Shown: piece after piece, positions 49,273-64,000 of the stretch | How the letters are laid out: each line of letters begins with the position of its first letter | Position numbering within the stretch: the first letter of the stretch is position 1 | NCBI RefSeq assembly: GCF_000152885.1 | Contig: NZ_AAMX01000001.1 | Location: 217,429-281,428 of the forward strand | Direction: 5' to 3' | From: Idiomarina baltica OS145 | GTDB lineage: Bacteria > Pseudomonadota > Gammaproteobacteria > Enterobacterales > Alteromonadaceae | DNA length: 64,000 nt | Notes under the pieces: model-generated | Seen by the model: the letters and a program-made list of their open reading frames with translations, nothing else | What the model was told of the DNA's origin: nothing | Database searches by the model: none | Made by a program: the position numbers and the translations under genes

Positions 49273-51234
49273 TTAGTCATCTTTCACTCTCATGGTAGCA
49301 AAGGCATCAAATAAATTAACCTCTTTACCATTGAGAAGTTCATAAATCTGTTGATAACTGAGTACCGCTTTTACATAGTCCCGCGTTTCGTAATAAGGAA
49401 TCATCTCGACCCATTCATCGAGCGCAGTCGGCTCAGAGGGCAGCCAATCTTTGACCTTATAATAACCCGCGTTGTAGGCCGCGGTAGCCAGCACATGATT
49501 ACCATCAAAGCGTTCTTTCAGTCGACTCAAATAATAAGTACCGAGCGCGACATTAACTTCCGGTGTATTGAGACGTTTAAAGCTATCATCATTGCGTAGC
49601 AACTTCGCGGTACCGGGCAAGATCTGCATGAGCCCGCGCGCGCCAGCTCCTGAGTAGGCATCGGCTCGAAAGCTACTCTCACGCCGGGTTATTGCCATCG
49701 CCCACGCTGGGTCGATACCGTATTTTTCAGACGAGAGATTGATGATTTCGCTATAAGCCATAGGAAACCTTATCTCGACGGCATCAAAGTGACCAATTTG
49801 GGCCAACGTCCAAATGGCCTGATCATGCCAGCCCCAGTCACTGGCTATCACGGCGGCGGTCTTAAATGCCTCACCGTCGATGTCACTGAGTAGATGATTC
49901 CACTCGCGGCGGGCATCGACATCGCGCCCTAACTGAAGAAATTCATAAGCCCGTTTAACATCATCGCGCTCTAACAAGGTAGTTATCTGCGTTTGCGTCG
50001 CCTTGACCGGGTCCTTCTCTAAACTCACCGGTGCACCAATACGCGCCGCGGCCAAAAAGCCATAGTAGTGGCGTTCTTTCGCCAGCTCCGAGTAGATTTT
50101 ATTTGCGTTAAGCTTATCGCCCGTTTCCTCCATGGCACGAGCAAGCCAATACTGCCACTGGTTTCCACCCGATATGGCCGGCGGCAATGTTTGAATGGTC
50201 ATCTTTAAGGCCGCGAAGTCATGATCACGCAAGTATGCCGCAAGACGCCACTGTAAAACACGCTCATCAAGCTCAGACGGTGGTACTTTTTGATGCCAAA
50301 CCCGAGCTTCTGGGTGCTCTTTCAAACTCAACGCGACTGCAAACTCCTCAGCTATTCTGTGCCGCTGCGCTGCGGTAAATGGCAAACGTGACACCAGGCG
50401 CTCATAGGCTTTAAGTGCGAGCTCTTCTGCTCGCCAAATGAGTTTGGTCAACGCAAACGTTGCTATTTGTGCTTCTTTAGCAGCATCAACACCACGAAAT
50501 CTCGATAGCTGACCAATCGCTGCGGGTGAATAGCGTACTTTATAGTAGAGATCGCCCAGATACTGTTCTTTGTTGGGTAACAAACTCGTCAAATATGGGA
50601 TTAAAGTCGGGTTTCCGTCCTCTGCGGCAAGTACCAGTCTCTGCCAAACCTTATCTTTGGTACGCGCGCCTAAGTCCGCCCATTCGTTCAGAATACCATC
50701 ACACGCTGAAGGCACGGAAAATCCATGCCGCCATATCGCGTCTACTTTCCGGATAAAGGGACCGTCTTGAAGTCCGCGAGCCCTTTCCGCCTCAATGAGG
50801 TAGCATTGATGCGTTAACGTACCTGGATGTCGAAAATCGCGAATAAAACGCTGATATTCCCCTTGCTTCGCTAAGTAATCTAACCACGGCTGACGCAATT
50901 GCCAGTCTAACGGCGTACCTTTATATTGCTCAAGAAAACTGACTACTCTATCTTCGTTAGCTAAATAGCCGATCTGCTGTAACCGCTCAAGTTCGAGATA
51001 AGGTTTGAGAGGATAGTTTTCCAACTGGGCTAAAAGTTGGTTATATTCAGCAATGCGGCCTCGACGGGCTGCATATTCAGCCTTTTTAAATAGCTCACGC
51101 TGTTGGCTAACATCCGCCGACTGCTGAGGTGCATTGGCTACGGATTGTCCACCCGGCTGCGCAGCGATAGCGTGCACTGTGCTGAGAAAACAAGCCAATA
51201 AGCTGTAACGAATGATAGACGTCAGTTTATTCAT
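49273..51234 (-). CDS. slt: Soluble lytic murein transglycosylase
   Basis: 653 residues. Signal peptide ~1-24 (MNKLTSIIRYSLLACFLSTV). Long alpha-superhelical U-domain, then SLT domain with catalytic Glu in ITRRESSFRADAYS, GARGLMQILPGTAK and TAAYNAGYYKV. Cuts glycan strands, yielding anhydromuropeptides. 14 bases before yigZ. Confidence 0.95.
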   Translation of the reverse strand: MNKLTSIIRYSLLACFLSTVHAIAAQPGGQSVANAPQQSADVSQQRELFKKAEYAARRGRIAEYNQLLAQLENYPLKPYLELERLQQIGYLANEDRVVSFLEQYKGTPLDWQLRQPWLDYLAKQGEYQRFIRDFRHPGTLTHQCYLIEAERARGLQDGPFIRKVDAIWRHGFSVPSACDGILNEWADLGARTKDKVWQRLVLAAEDGNPTLIPYLTSLLPNKEQYLGDLYYKVRYSPAAIGQLSRFRGVDAAKEAQIATFALTKLIWRAEELALKAYERLVSRLPFTAAQRHRIAEEFAVALSLKEHPEARVWHQKVPPSELDERVLQWRLAAYLRDHDFAALKMTIQTLPPAISGGNQWQYWLARAMEETGDKLNANKIYSELAKERHYYGFLAAARIGAPVSLEKDPVKATQTQITTLLERDDVKRAYEFLQLGRDVDARREWNHLLSDIDGEAFKTAAVIASDWGWHDQAIWTLAQIGHFDAVEIRFPMAYSEIINLSSEKYGIDPAWAMAITRRESSFRADAYSGAGARGLMQILPGTAKLLRNDDSFKRLNTPEVNVALGTYYLSRLKERFDGNHVLATAAYNAGYYKVKDWLPSEPTALDEWVEMIPYYETRDYVKAVLSYQQIYELLNGKEVNLFDAFATMRVKDD

Positions 51235-51312
51235 TGATTCAAACGCATGTTTAAATAACCGTTGAAAATTTAGCGCTTTCGCGCCACACTCTTCTTACTT
51301 TAACTTAACTAC

Positions 51313-51334
51313 TTTCCAAATAAAGTATTGGAAA
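51313..51334. promoter_or_regulatory. Candidate operator in front of fadBA
   Basis: Perfect 7-base arms TTTCCAA / TTGGAAA with an 8-base spacer, 34 bases before the fadB ATG. It may bind the fatty-acid regulator of this group (FadR- or PsrA-like). No match to E. coli FadR site was seen. Confidence 0.4.
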
Positions 51335-51368
51335 CGTAAAAATTTAATGATGTCTTGGGAGACCCAAC

Positions 51369-53525
51369 ATGATTTATCAAGGCGAAAGCATCCGGGTTGA
51401 TTTTATAGAGCCGGGTTTTGCAGAGCTTCAGTTTGATGCCAAAGGCTCGGTTAATAAATTTGACCAAAAAACCTTACAAGAGTTTAGTGACGCACTTACT
51501 CAATTAGCACAAACCGATGACTTGCGTGGTGTGATTGTCACCAGTTCTAAACCAACGTTCATCGTCGGCGCTGATATCACTGAATTCTTAAACATGTTTG
51601 CAGACCCTGAGAATACTCGCGAATGGGTCGCAAAAGCTTCACGCGTATTCGACCAGTTAGAAGACCTGCCGGTTCCAACCGTTGGTGCCGTTAAAGGCTT
51701 TGCACTCGGTGGTGGCTGTGAAGCATTACTTGCGTGTGATTATCGCGTTGCCGATAGCACTGCCACAATTGGTTTGCCTGAGGTGAAGTTAGGTCTCATT
51801 CCAGGCTTCGGTGGCACCATGCGTTTGCCGCGTGTAATCGGCCCTGACAACGCGCTTGAATGGATTACTACAGGTAAGAACAACTCTGCTTTAGACGCAT
51901 TAAAAGTGGGTGCCGTTGATGCCGTTGTTGAACCGGACAACCTCACGGAAGCAGCTTTGAATCTGGCTAAAGCAGCAGCTGCCGGTGAACAAGACTGGAA
52001 AGCTAAGCGCCAACCGAAGTTGGAACCGCTTAAAGCGAACGATACTGAGCTAACCATGACATTAGTGACGGCTAAAGGTATGGTCGCAGCCAAAGCGGGT
52101 AAACACTACCCCGCGCCTCATAAAGCTATTGAAGCCATTGAAAACGGTGCCCGCGAAGCGCGCGAAGGTGCATTAAATGCCGAGAATCAGGCATTCTTTG
52201 ATTTAACTCAGACTGATGCATGCCACGCACAAGTGGGTATTTTCCTCGCTGACCAAGCCGTTAAAGGAAAATCAAAGAAATACGCTAAGTCAGCAAGTAA
52301 AGAGATCAACACCGCAGCGGTACTAGGTGCTGGCATCATGGGCGGCGGTATTGCTTACCAATCAGCCCTCAAAGGCGTTCCTGCAGTGATGAAAGACATC
52401 AAGCAAGATGCGCTTGATCTGGGCATGAAGGAAGCTGGCAAGATCCTTAAAAAAGGTGTTGAACGCGGCAAAGTATCTAGCGAAAAAATGATTAAGGTAC
52501 TTTCTTCTATCACACCCACGTTGCTTAATGACGCAGTTAAAGACGTTGATATTGTTGTTGAGGCGGTTGTCGAGAATCCAAAAGTCAAAGGCTCAGTGTT
52601 AGCAGAAGTCGAAGGCGTGATCAGCGACGATGCTATTTTAACGTCAAACACATCGACTATTTCTATCACGGAACTGGCGAAGAACCTCAAGCGTCCCGAG
52701 AAATTCTGCGGTATGCACTTCTTCAATCCAGTGCATAAAATGCCATTGGTTGAAATTATCCGCGGCGAAAAAACCTCTGACGAAACCGTTGCCGCAGTTG
52801 TCGCTTACGCGCTGAAGTTGGGTAAAACACCGATTGTTGTTAACGACTGCCCTGGTTTCTACGTTAACCGTGTACTTTTCCCTTACTTAGCTGGTTTTGC
52901 TGGCATGGTCGACGAAGGCATCGACTTTGTTGGTATTGATAAGGTCATGGAGAAGATGTTCGGTTGGCCAATGGGCCCTGCTTACTTGAGCGACGTTGTT
53001 GGCATTGATACCGCTGATCATTGTACCGTGGTTATGGCTGATGGCTTCCCATCGCGCATGGCGCGCAACGAAAGCAGCGCAATTGCCCAGTTAGCAAAAG
53101 CAGAGCGTTATGGTCAGAAAAACGGCAAAGGTTTCTATGTTTATGGCACCGATAAGAAAGGCAAGCCAACGAAAGAAGCCGATCCTGAAACCTATAAACT
53201 CATTGGTGCAGAACCTGGTAAGCAAGCAGATAAAGATGAAGTTATCGCTCGCTGCATGATCCCAATGGTGAACGAGGTCGTTCGTTGTCTCGAAGAAGGC
53301 ATTATTGGGTCAGCTGCAGAAGCAGACATTGCATTACTTTACGGTCTTGGCTTCCCTCCCTTCCGTGGTGGGCCTTTCCGTTACTTAGAAACCGTGGGTA
53401 TCGAGAATTTTGTGAAGCTCGCTGATAAATACGCACACTTAGGTGAAATCTACCAAGTGACTGACGGAATGCGCGAAATGGCGAAAGCGGGCAAATCTTA
53501 CTTCGACACAACTAGCGCGAAGTAA
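51369..53525 (+). CDS. fadB: Fatty-acid oxidation complex alpha subunit
   Basis: 718 residues. Enoyl-CoA hydratase domain with [16 protein letters not shown] and [14 protein letters not shown] (catalytic Glu), then 3-hydroxyacyl-CoA dehydrogenase with [14 protein letters not shown] and [13 protein letters not shown]. Both domains complete. GGGAGA before the ATG. Forms a heterotetramer with FadA. Confidence 0.97.
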   Translation: MIYQGESIRVDFIEPGFAELQFDAKGSVNKFDQKTLQEFSDALTQLAQTDDLRGVIVTSSKPTFIVGADITEFLNMFADPENTREWVAKASRVFDQLEDLPVPTVGAVKGFALGGGCEALLACDYRVADSTATIGLPEVKLGLIPGFGGTMRLPRVIGPDNALEWITTGKNNSALDALKVGAVDAVVEPDNLTEAALNLAKAAAAGEQDWKAKRQPKLEPLKANDTELTMTLVTAKGMVAAKAGKHYPAPHKAIEAIENGAREAREGALNAENQAFFDLTQTDACHAQVGIFLADQAVKGKSKKYAKSASKEINTAAVLGAGIMGGGIAYQSALKGVPAVMKDIKQDALDLGMKEAGKILKKGVERGKVSSEKMIKVLSSITPTLLNDAVKDVDIVVEAVVENPKVKGSVLAEVEGVISDDAILTSNTSTISITELAKNLKRPEKFCGMHFFNPVHKMPLVEIIRGEKTSDETVAAVVAYALKLGKTPIVVNDCPGFYVNRVLFPYLAGFAGMVDEGIDFVGIDKVMEKMFGWPMGPAYLSDVVGIDTADHCTVVMADGFPSRMARNESSAIAQLAKAERYGQKNGKGFYVYGTDKKGKPTKEADPETYKLIGAEPGKQADKDEVIARCMIPMVNEVVRCLEEGIIGSAAEADIALLYGLGFPPFRGGPFRYLETVGIENFVKLADKYAHLGEIYQVTDGMREMAKAGKSYFDTTSAK

Positions 53526-54707
<1,182 letters not shown>

Positions 54708-54724
54708 ACGCTCTTAGATAGATA

Positions 54725-54760
54725 AAAGCCCATGGTACCTATGGTATCATGGGCTTTTTT
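54725..54760. terminator. Terminator after fadA
   Basis: AAAGCCCATG ... CATGGGCTTT stem, extended by GTACC/GGTAT inside, followed by T-run. Confidence 0.9.
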
Positions 54761-54787
54761 ATGACTGCCTTATACGAGCGATGAGCG

Positions 54788-55027
54788 ATGCAAATCAAAG
54801 TCGATAAAGAATTAGATACTTTAGGTCTGAGATGCCCGGAGCCCGTCATGTTGGTGCGTGCCACGATCCGTAAGCTAACGGTGGGTCAGGTACTGATGGT
54901 GATAGCCGATGACCCTGCCACGCGACGCGACATTCCACAATTCTGTGAGTTCATGGAGCACAAGTTAGTGCAACAATCTGTTGCAGACACACCATTCAGA
55001 TACTGGATAGAAAAGTCGCACGATTAG
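54788..55027 (+). CDS. tusA: Sulfurtransferase TusA-family protein
   Basis: 79 residues. [20 protein letters not shown] carries the CPEP active-site Cys. TusA hands sulfur from IscS to the mnm5s2U34 path. E. coli lengths match. Single gene. Confidence 0.88.
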   Translation: MQIKVDKELDTLGLRCPEPVMLVRATIRKLTVGQVLMVIADDPATRRDIPQFCEFMEHKLVQQSVADTPFRYWIEKSHD

Positions 55028-55049
55028 ACGTGCGACTTTGGCAACCCAT

Positions 55050-55529
55050 TTAGTTTAAATAGCACTCCCAGAACTCTGCTTGGCCAACATCGCCCAGCTC
55101 GTAAGGCTTGAAGCCAAAGTTCTCGTATGCCTTTTTAGCGCGGTCGTTGTGGGTGAGTACTTCGAGTGTCAGTTTTACGCAACCACGAAACTGCGCCAAG
55201 GTTTTAACTTCTTCAAGTAGCTTTTGAGCAACACCTTGGCCACGATACTCATCGACCACTGCAATGTCGTGGATATTCATCAACGGTTTTGCCGCAAAAG
55301 TTGAGAAACCTTCTACACAATTCACAACGCCGACAGGTTGGTCACCGTCGAATGCAAGTAAGGAAAATACGTTATCCCGTTTGGCCATCTCTTTAATGAG
55401 GTTATCCTTAACCTCTTCCGATATTCCTTCTCCGCCCCCCATTGGGTCTTTTGCATACATGTCGAGCATATTCACCACTGCTTGGGCATGTGCTGGGTTG
55501 GCGTAGTCAGCCAAGGTAATTTCTATCAT
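55050..55529 (-). CDS. GNAT N-acetyltransferase
   Basis: 159 residues. GNAT motif A VVDEYRGQGVAQKLL binds acetyl-CoA; motif B NDRAKKAYENFGFK. Target unknown. One base after the tag gene stop, same strand. Confidence 0.88.
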   Translation of the reverse strand: MIEITLADYANPAHAQAVVNMLDMYAKDPMGGGEGISEEVKDNLIKEMAKRDNVFSLLAFDGDQPVGVVNCVEGFSTFAAKPLMNIHDIAVVDEYRGQGVAQKLLEEVKTLAQFRGCVKLTLEVLTHNDRAKKAYENFGFKPYELGDVGQAEFWECYLN

Positions 55530-55530
55530 A

Positions 55531-56145
55531 TCACTTCCGTTTAGTGCTCAGTCTAAAGGTTTCCATCGCTGTCTTACACGGTTCATAGCGATGACAGTCG
55601 ATCAAATGGTCGTTCACCATACCCACGGCCTCCATAAAAGCGTAGCAAATTGTCGGACCGACAAATTTAAAGCCTTCTTTTTTTAGGGCTTTTGCCATCT
55701 GACGCGACGCAGTTGTTTCAGTGGGTACTTCAGATAATGCCTGATACGCATTAATTGTGGGTTCAAAGTCGACGAATTTCCACAAAAATTCGCTAAAGTC
55801 TTGTCCCCTATCACGCAATTTAAGGTATGCACGCGCATTAGTAAATATCGCGTCAATTTTCGCTTGGCTACGAATGATGGCAGGGTTGGTATACAGTGCT
55901 TCACGTTCGTAATCTGGCATCCTCACAAGCGCATCTGGATTAAAGTTATGGAACAGCGCATGGTAGGCGTCCCACTTGCGTAAAATGGTAAGCCAACTTA
56001 ATCCCGCTTGTTGTCCATCAAGACATAGCTTTGCAAACAAATCCTGCGGATCCTTAACCGGCATCCCCCAGAGCGTATCGTGATAATGCTCGTATTCGCT
56101 GTCGCCTTCGCACCAACCACAGCGAACGAGTTGCTGATTTGTCAT
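55531..56145 (-). CDS. tag: 3-methyladenine DNA glycosylase I
   Basis: 204 residues. RCGWCEGDSEYEHYHDTLWG with zinc Cys/His, GLSWLTILRKWDAYHALF, and a C-terminal NDHLIDCHRYEP zinc site. Excises 3-methyladenine. Divergent from glyQ across about 90 bases. Confidence 0.96.
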   Translation of the reverse strand: MTNQQLVRCGWCEGDSEYEHYHDTLWGMPVKDPQDLFAKLCLDGQQAGLSWLTILRKWDAYHALFHNFNPDALVRMPDYEREALYTNPAIIRSQAKIDAIFTNARAYLKLRDRGQDFSEFLWKFVDFEPTINAYQALSEVPTETTASRQMAKALKKEGFKFVGPTICYAFMEAVGMVNDHLIDCHRYEPCKTAMETFRLSTKRK

Positions 56146-56235
56146 TTTATCCCCTATAACCGAGGCTTATCAAAGGGTATAATCTAGACATACATGATTA
56201 TCTTTGGTCAACCAAAAAATAGGTTGCATACACTT

Positions 56236-57156
56236 ATGGCAAAATACGACGTTAATACTTTCCAAGGGCTGATACTCGCCCTCCAAGATTACTGGGCTCA
56301 GCAAGGTTGTGCGGTAGTACAGCCGCTAGACATGGAAGTGGGTGCAGGTACATTCCACCCCATGACCTTTTTGCGGTCACTGGGTCCTGAACCGGCAAGC
56401 TTTGCGTATGTGCAACCTTGTCGTCGCCCGACCGATGGGCGCTATGGTGAAAACCCTAACCGACTGCAACATTACTACCAATTTCAAGTCATCATGAAAC
56501 CGTCACCAAAGGATATTCAAGAACTCTATCTTGGCTCACTTAAGTTGCTCGGTTTCGACCCACTTACTCACGACATTCGTTTTGTCGAGGATAACTGGGA
56601 AAGCCCAACACTGGGTGCTTGGGGCTTAGGCTGGGAGGTTTGGTTGAACGGCATGGAGGTCACTCAGTTCACGTACTTCCAGCAAGTCGGCGGCATTGAA
56701 TGTAAACCTGTTGCTGGAGAGATCACCTACGGCCTTGAACGTCTTGCTATGTATATTCAAGGTGTCGACAGCATCTATGATTTGGTTTGGGCCGACGGCC
56801 CGCGTGGTAAAATTTTCTACCGTGACGTATTCCACCAAAACGAAGTTGAGCAATCGACGTACAACTTTGAAATTGCCAATACCGATACCCTATTTCGTCG
56901 TTTTGATGAGTGTGAGCAAGAATGTAATGTGCTGATCGAGCGTGGTCTATCACTACCCGCTTATGAACAGGTCATGAAGGCGTCACACGCTTTTAACTTA
57001 TTAGACGCCCGTCACGCTATTTCAGTGACAGAACGCCAACGCTATATCTTGCGCGTCAGAACAATGGCTAAGGCATGTGCTGAAGTCTATTATCAAGCGC
57101 GCGAAGCACTCGGGTTTCCTTTATGTGAAACCTCATCGGAAGCGAAAGGAGCTTAG
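56236..57156 (+). CDS. glyQ: Glycyl-tRNA synthetase alpha subunit
   Basis: 306 residues from ATG 56236 ([20 protein letters not shown]), matching E. coli GlyQ; the frame from 56194 adds a spurious peptide. Class II motifs in [20 protein letters not shown] and [19 protein letters not shown]. 2 bases before glyS. Confidence 0.97.
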   Translation: MAKYDVNTFQGLILALQDYWAQQGCAVVQPLDMEVGAGTFHPMTFLRSLGPEPASFAYVQPCRRPTDGRYGENPNRLQHYYQFQVIMKPSPKDIQELYLGSLKLLGFDPLTHDIRFVEDNWESPTLGAWGLGWEVWLNGMEVTQFTYFQQVGGIECKPVAGEITYGLERLAMYIQGVDSIYDLVWADGPRGKIFYRDVFHQNEVEQSTYNFEIANTDTLFRRFDECEQECNVLIERGLSLPAYEQVMKASHAFNLLDARHAISVTERQRYILRVRTMAKACAEVYYQAREALGFPLCETSSEAKGA

Positions 57157-57158
57157 TT

Positions 57159-59225
57159 GTGAAGCAGGATACTTTACTCGTTGAATTAGGAACCGAAGAG
57201 CTTCCACCGAAAGCACTCAAGCAGTTAAGCGAGAGCTTTAAGCATGGTATTGAGGAAGGCTTAAACAAAGCAGAGTTGGCATTTGGTGAAATTAAGGCCC
57301 TTGCAACACCCCGCCGCTTAGCCGTTTTGGTTAATTCGTTAGAAGGCCAACAACAAGATAAAGTGGTCGAAAAACGTGGTCCCTCAGTAGATGTTGCTTT
57401 TGATGAAGCGGGTCAACCGACTAAAGCAGCACAGGGTTGGGCACGCTCTAATGGTATTGAGGTGAGCGAAGCCGAACGTTTAGAGACGGATAAAGGTGCT
57501 TGGCTGTTACATAAAGCTGAGGTTAAAGGCGAATCGCTTGCGCAGGTATTGCCAGGCATTGTCGAGGATGCTTTAAAGAAACTTCCTATTCCTAAACCGA
57601 TGCGTTGGGGCGATTCCGATGCACAATTCATTCGCCCTGTGCATACCCTAACCTTACTGTTTGGTGATGAACTCATTAATGCTAGCTTGCTTGGAATTAA
57701 AAGCGGTCGGCACATTAATGCGCATCGTTTCCACGCACCTGATGGTTTCGATATTCAGCATGCCGATGATTACGAAGCGCAACTTTATAAACACCACGTG
57801 ATCGCCGACCAAGCAAAACGTATGGAATTAATCCGTACCTCCATCAATGACCTCGCTTCACAGTTAGGTGGCACGGTCGAAACTGACGAGGATTTGGTCG
57901 AGGAAGTATCAGCGCTTGTTGAATGGCCCGTTGCACTATCAGCGAGTTTTGATGAACAGTTTTTAACAGTGCCAAAAGAAGCGCTTATCGTGACGATGAA
58001 AGACGATCAACGTTACTTCCCCGTCCAAGATGATAAGGGTGAATTGAAGCCTGTATTCATTTTTATCACCAATATCGACAGCAAAGATCCTAAGCAAATC
58101 ATTAAGGGTAACGAACGTGTCGTTCGCCCGCGTCTTGCCGATGCACAGTTCTTCTTTGAATCTGATAAAAAGGTAACGCTTTCCTCGCGGCTCGATAAGC
58201 TTGGGACGGTGTTGTTTCAAAAGCAACTAGGCACGATGAAAGACAAATCTGAACGCATTTCTAGATTGAGTGCTCGAATTGCAGGTTCTCTTAATGCCGA
58301 TGAGCAGCATGCGCGCTTAGCCGGTGAGTTATGTAAGACAGATTTAGTCACTGATATGGTTTCTGAATTCCCAGAAACACAGGGCGTAATGGGTCGTCAT
58401 TACGCGCTCAATGACGGTTTAGATGCTGAAGTGGCTGATGCTATTGAACAGCACTACTGGCCACGCTTTGCGGGCGATAATTTGCCTACTTCGGATGTAA
58501 GTCGATCCGTTGCATTAGCCGATAAACTTGATTCTTTAGTGGGTATATTTGGTATTGGCCAAACACCTAAAGGCGATCGTGATCCTTTTGCGCTGCGCCG
58601 AGCGGCTCTAGGTTTAATTCGTATCATTGTTGAATCTAACTTAAACCTCGACCTTTACGAGTTAATTGACGCGGCAATCGGTGAATTCGGTGACCGTCTT
58701 AGTAACAATGATGTGCGCGAAAACGTCTTTAACTTCATTATTGGTCGTTTCCGTCCTTGGTATCAAGAACAAGGTATCTCTGTAGATGTTATTCAGGCGG
58801 TCTTAGCACGCGCTCCATCACGCCCTGCCGACTTTAACCTCCGCATTCACGCTGTTGATGCATTTAAGCAACATGATGCGGCAGAGAGCCTCTCAGCGGC
58901 TAATAAGCGTGTCGGTAATATACTGTCTAAATCCGAAGGCGATCTTACGGGTAAAATTGATCATACGCTCTTGGTGGCCGCAGAGGAAAAAACTTTAGCA
59001 GCGCAGATATCTGAAACAGAGAAAAGTGCTGAGCCGGAAATCGCTGCGGGTAATTACGAAGGTGCACTTACACGAATGGCATCATTAAAGTCACCTATCG
59101 ACGATTTCTTTGAAAACGTGATGGTTAATGATGAGGACCCAGCAGTCCGCCAAAATCGATTGAACCTTTTGTATCAGCTCCGCGGTATGTTCTTGCGAGT
59201 TGCTGATATATCGTTATTGCAGTAA
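57159..59225 (+). CDS. glyS: Glycyl-tRNA synthetase beta subunit
   Basis: 688 residues from [46 protein letters not shown] and [15 protein letters not shown] are standard. Provides tRNA binding to the alpha2beta2 enzyme. Ends at a bidirectional terminator. Confidence 0.97.
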   Translation: MKQDTLLVELGTEELPPKALKQLSESFKHGIEEGLNKAELAFGEIKALATPRRLAVLVNSLEGQQQDKVVEKRGPSVDVAFDEAGQPTKAAQGWARSNGIEVSEAERLETDKGAWLLHKAEVKGESLAQVLPGIVEDALKKLPIPKPMRWGDSDAQFIRPVHTLTLLFGDELINASLLGIKSGRHINAHRFHAPDGFDIQHADDYEAQLYKHHVIADQAKRMELIRTSINDLASQLGGTVETDEDLVEEVSALVEWPVALSASFDEQFLTVPKEALIVTMKDDQRYFPVQDDKGELKPVFIFITNIDSKDPKQIIKGNERVVRPRLADAQFFFESDKKVTLSSRLDKLGTVLFQKQLGTMKDKSERISRLSARIAGSLNADEQHARLAGELCKTDLVTDMVSEFPETQGVMGRHYALNDGLDAEVADAIEQHYWPRFAGDNLPTSDVSRSVALADKLDSLVGIFGIGQTPKGDRDPFALRRAALGLIRIIVESNLNLDLYELIDAAIGEFGDRLSNNDVRENVFNFIIGRFRPWYQEQGISVDVIQAVLARAPSRPADFNLRIHAVDAFKQHDAAESLSAANKRVGNILSKSEGDLTGKIDHTLLVAAEEKTLAAQISETEKSAEPEIAAGNYEGALTRMASLKSPIDDFFENVMVNDEDPAVRQNRLNLLYQLRGMFLRVADISLLQ

Positions 59226-59241
59226 GTGAGATAACGATAAT

Positions 59242-59271
59242 AAAAAACCCGCTCAGTGAGCGGGTTTTTTT
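59242..59271. terminator. Bidirectional terminator between glyS and gyrB
   Basis: AAAACCCGCTC/GAGCGGGTTTT with T-run on both strands. Confidence 0.92.
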
Positions 59272-59301
59272 ATACTTATTTGTCAGTAGCTTAACCGTAC
59301 T

Positions 59302-62813
<3,512 letters not shown>

Positions 62814-62820
62814 ATAGGAA

Positions 62821-63924
62821 TTATAATCTCATTGGCATCACGACATAGCAGCATGAGTCATCATCTTTAGGCTCAATCAACGCGCTGCTATTTGCATCAG
62901 AGAGAACAAAGCAAACTTCTTCGGCTTCAATATTATTAAGCACATCGAGCAAATAACTTACATTAAAGCCTATCTCAATGGCTTCGCCTTCGTAGTTGAC
63001 TTCGATTACCTCTTCCGCCTGTTCTTGTTCAGGGTTGGTTGCCGTAATACATAGTTCGCCAGCTGTAATATTTAAGCGAACACCACGAAACTTTTCATTC
63101 GACAGAATCGACGCGCGTCCAAATGCTTGGCGAAGAAGATCACGATCCGCGAAGATTTGCTTATCACCGCCCTGCGGAACAACTCGACGATAGTCAGGGA
63201 AACGTCCATCAACCAGCTTGCTCGTAAAAACAATATCAGCAGTCTCAACACGAATATGATTGTTACCGATAGCAACGGCTACCTCAGAGTCATCTTCGTT
63301 AAGCAAACGTAGTAACTCAACGACCCCTTTTCTTGGAACGATAACCTGCCGCTGACTCAAACCAGGCTGCTCTATGTGACAATTACTCATTGCTAATCGA
63401 TGACCATCCGTCGCAACGGAACGCAACATATTCGCGTCTGTCTCAAACAACATGCCATTGAGATAATAGCGGACATCCTGATTAGCCATAGAAAAGTGAG
63501 TCTTTTCCATGAGTCGTTTTAAAGTATCTTGGGATGTAATAAAATTCACTTCGCTCGACCAGTCCTCTATATTAGGAAAGTCATCAGCACTCAACGAACT
63601 CAGTTTAAATTTGCTTCGCCCCGAGCGAACACGGACGCCCTCATCATCACCGACTAACTCAATCGGTGACTCATCTGGGAGACTACGCACAATATCGAGC
63701 AACTTTTTCGCCGGCACCGTTACCATCCCGTCGCCACCGGAGGACTCCACCTTGACCGAAGAGATAAGCTCGACTTCAAGGTCGGTTCCAGTGAGGCGTA
63801 GCGTATCGCCCTCAACCTTCAATAATAAGTTCGACAGAATCGGCAACGTGTGTCGACGTTCAACCGCTCCGCTGACAATTTGTAGAGGTTTTAAAAATGC
63901 ATCTCGGCTTACCGTAAATTTCAT
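62821..63924 (-). CDS. dnaN: DNA polymerase III sliding clamp
   Basis: 367 residues, three clamp domains. MKFTVSRDAFLKPLQIVSGAVERR and LPILSNLLLKV are typical; C-terminal CCYVVMPMRL. 7 bases before recF. Promoter lies in 63925-64000, toward dnaA. Confidence 0.98.
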   Translation of the reverse strand: MKFTVSRDAFLKPLQIVSGAVERRHTLPILSNLLLKVEGDTLRLTGTDLEVELISSVKVESSGGDGMVTVPAKKLLDIVRSLPDESPIELVGDDEGVRVRSGRSKFKLSSLSADDFPNIEDWSSEVNFITSQDTLKRLMEKTHFSMANQDVRYYLNGMLFETDANMLRSVATDGHRLAMSNCHIEQPGLSQRQVIVPRKGVVELLRLLNEDDSEVAVAIGNNHIRVETADIVFTSKLVDGRFPDYRRVVPQGGDKQIFADRDLLRQAFGRASILSNEKFRGVRLNITAGELCITATNPEQEQAEEVIEVNYEGEAIEIGFNVSYLLDVLNNIEAEEVCFVLSDANSSALIEPKDDDSCCYVVMPMRL

Positions 63925-64000
63925 TGATGAGTCCCCTGTTGAGAGTGCCGTTCCAATTAAGAGGATAGCGTCCTAATTAGATTACGATAGTCTTCTTTTA
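63925..64000 (-). promoter_or_regulatory. Start of the dnaA-dnaN intergenic region
   Basis: 76 bases upstream of dnaN, without a frame or DnaA box that I can see. dnaA is expected just beyond on the same strand. Confidence 0.4.

Overview
The window reads as part of a gammaproteobacterial chromosome, most likely a marine Alteromonadales close to Idiomarina/Pseudidiomarina. That assignment is an inference from protein character and gene order (dnaN-recF-gyrB, glyQ-glyS, fadB-fadA, smg-dprA / def-fmt-rsmB-trkA, polA / engB / cytochrome c4). No 16S gene is present to confirm it.

Positions 1-13.8 kb are an accessory island. Its left boundary lies outside the window. Its right side abuts an intact tRNA-Arg(CCG) and, next to it, the 5' half of a second tRNA-Arg(CCG), which suggests a remodelled integration site. 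The left part carries a partial unknown gene, a KfrA-type DNA-binding coiled-coil protein, an OB-fold/HD-domain protein, a tyrosine integrase with an overlapping Xis-like gene, and a small XRE regulator facing an operator-rich promoter. Then come a frameshifted remnant of a PD-(D/E)XK (DUF4263/Shedu-like) nuclease and a complete IS21-family element with a 4-bp target duplication. A three-gene cassette follows: an Abi_2/HEPN protein with an intact RNxxxH motif, a SIR2-domain protein and a HerA-type ATPase. A complete IS66-family element with a perfect 8-bp target duplication closes the island. The cassette looks like a SIR2-HerA anti-phage system with a HEPN ribonuclease gene added in front, and it is the most interesting part of the window.

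Positions 14-64 kb are core chromosome. 14-28 kb: exported leucyl aminopeptidase, beta-lactamase-fold lipoprotein, Fur-box-controlled TonB receptor plus PepSY protein, alanine racemase, S9 peptidase, prephenate dehydratase, carboxylesterase, purK-purE, isochorismatase-like hydrolase and a cold-shock protein with strong promoter and terminator. 28-38 kb: an Aer-like chemoreceptor behind a sigma-28 promoter, cysE, a DUF2489 gene, yihI, a methyltransferase, cytochrome c4, engB, an EamA transporter and polA. The yihI-engB and polA-engB intervals hold RNA-like structure at the positions where E. coli carries csrC and spf (Spot 42). 38-49 kb: a FAN1-like nuclease, aroE-hemF-tsaC-zinc-ribbon-smg-dprA on the minus strand, divergent from def-fmt-rsmB-trkA. 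49-55 kb: yigZ, slt, fadBA and tusA. 55-64 kb: GNAT, tag, glyQS, then gyrB-recF-dnaN, with two perfect 16-bp parS-like palindromes inside recF, consistent with the replication-origin region just beyond the right edge.
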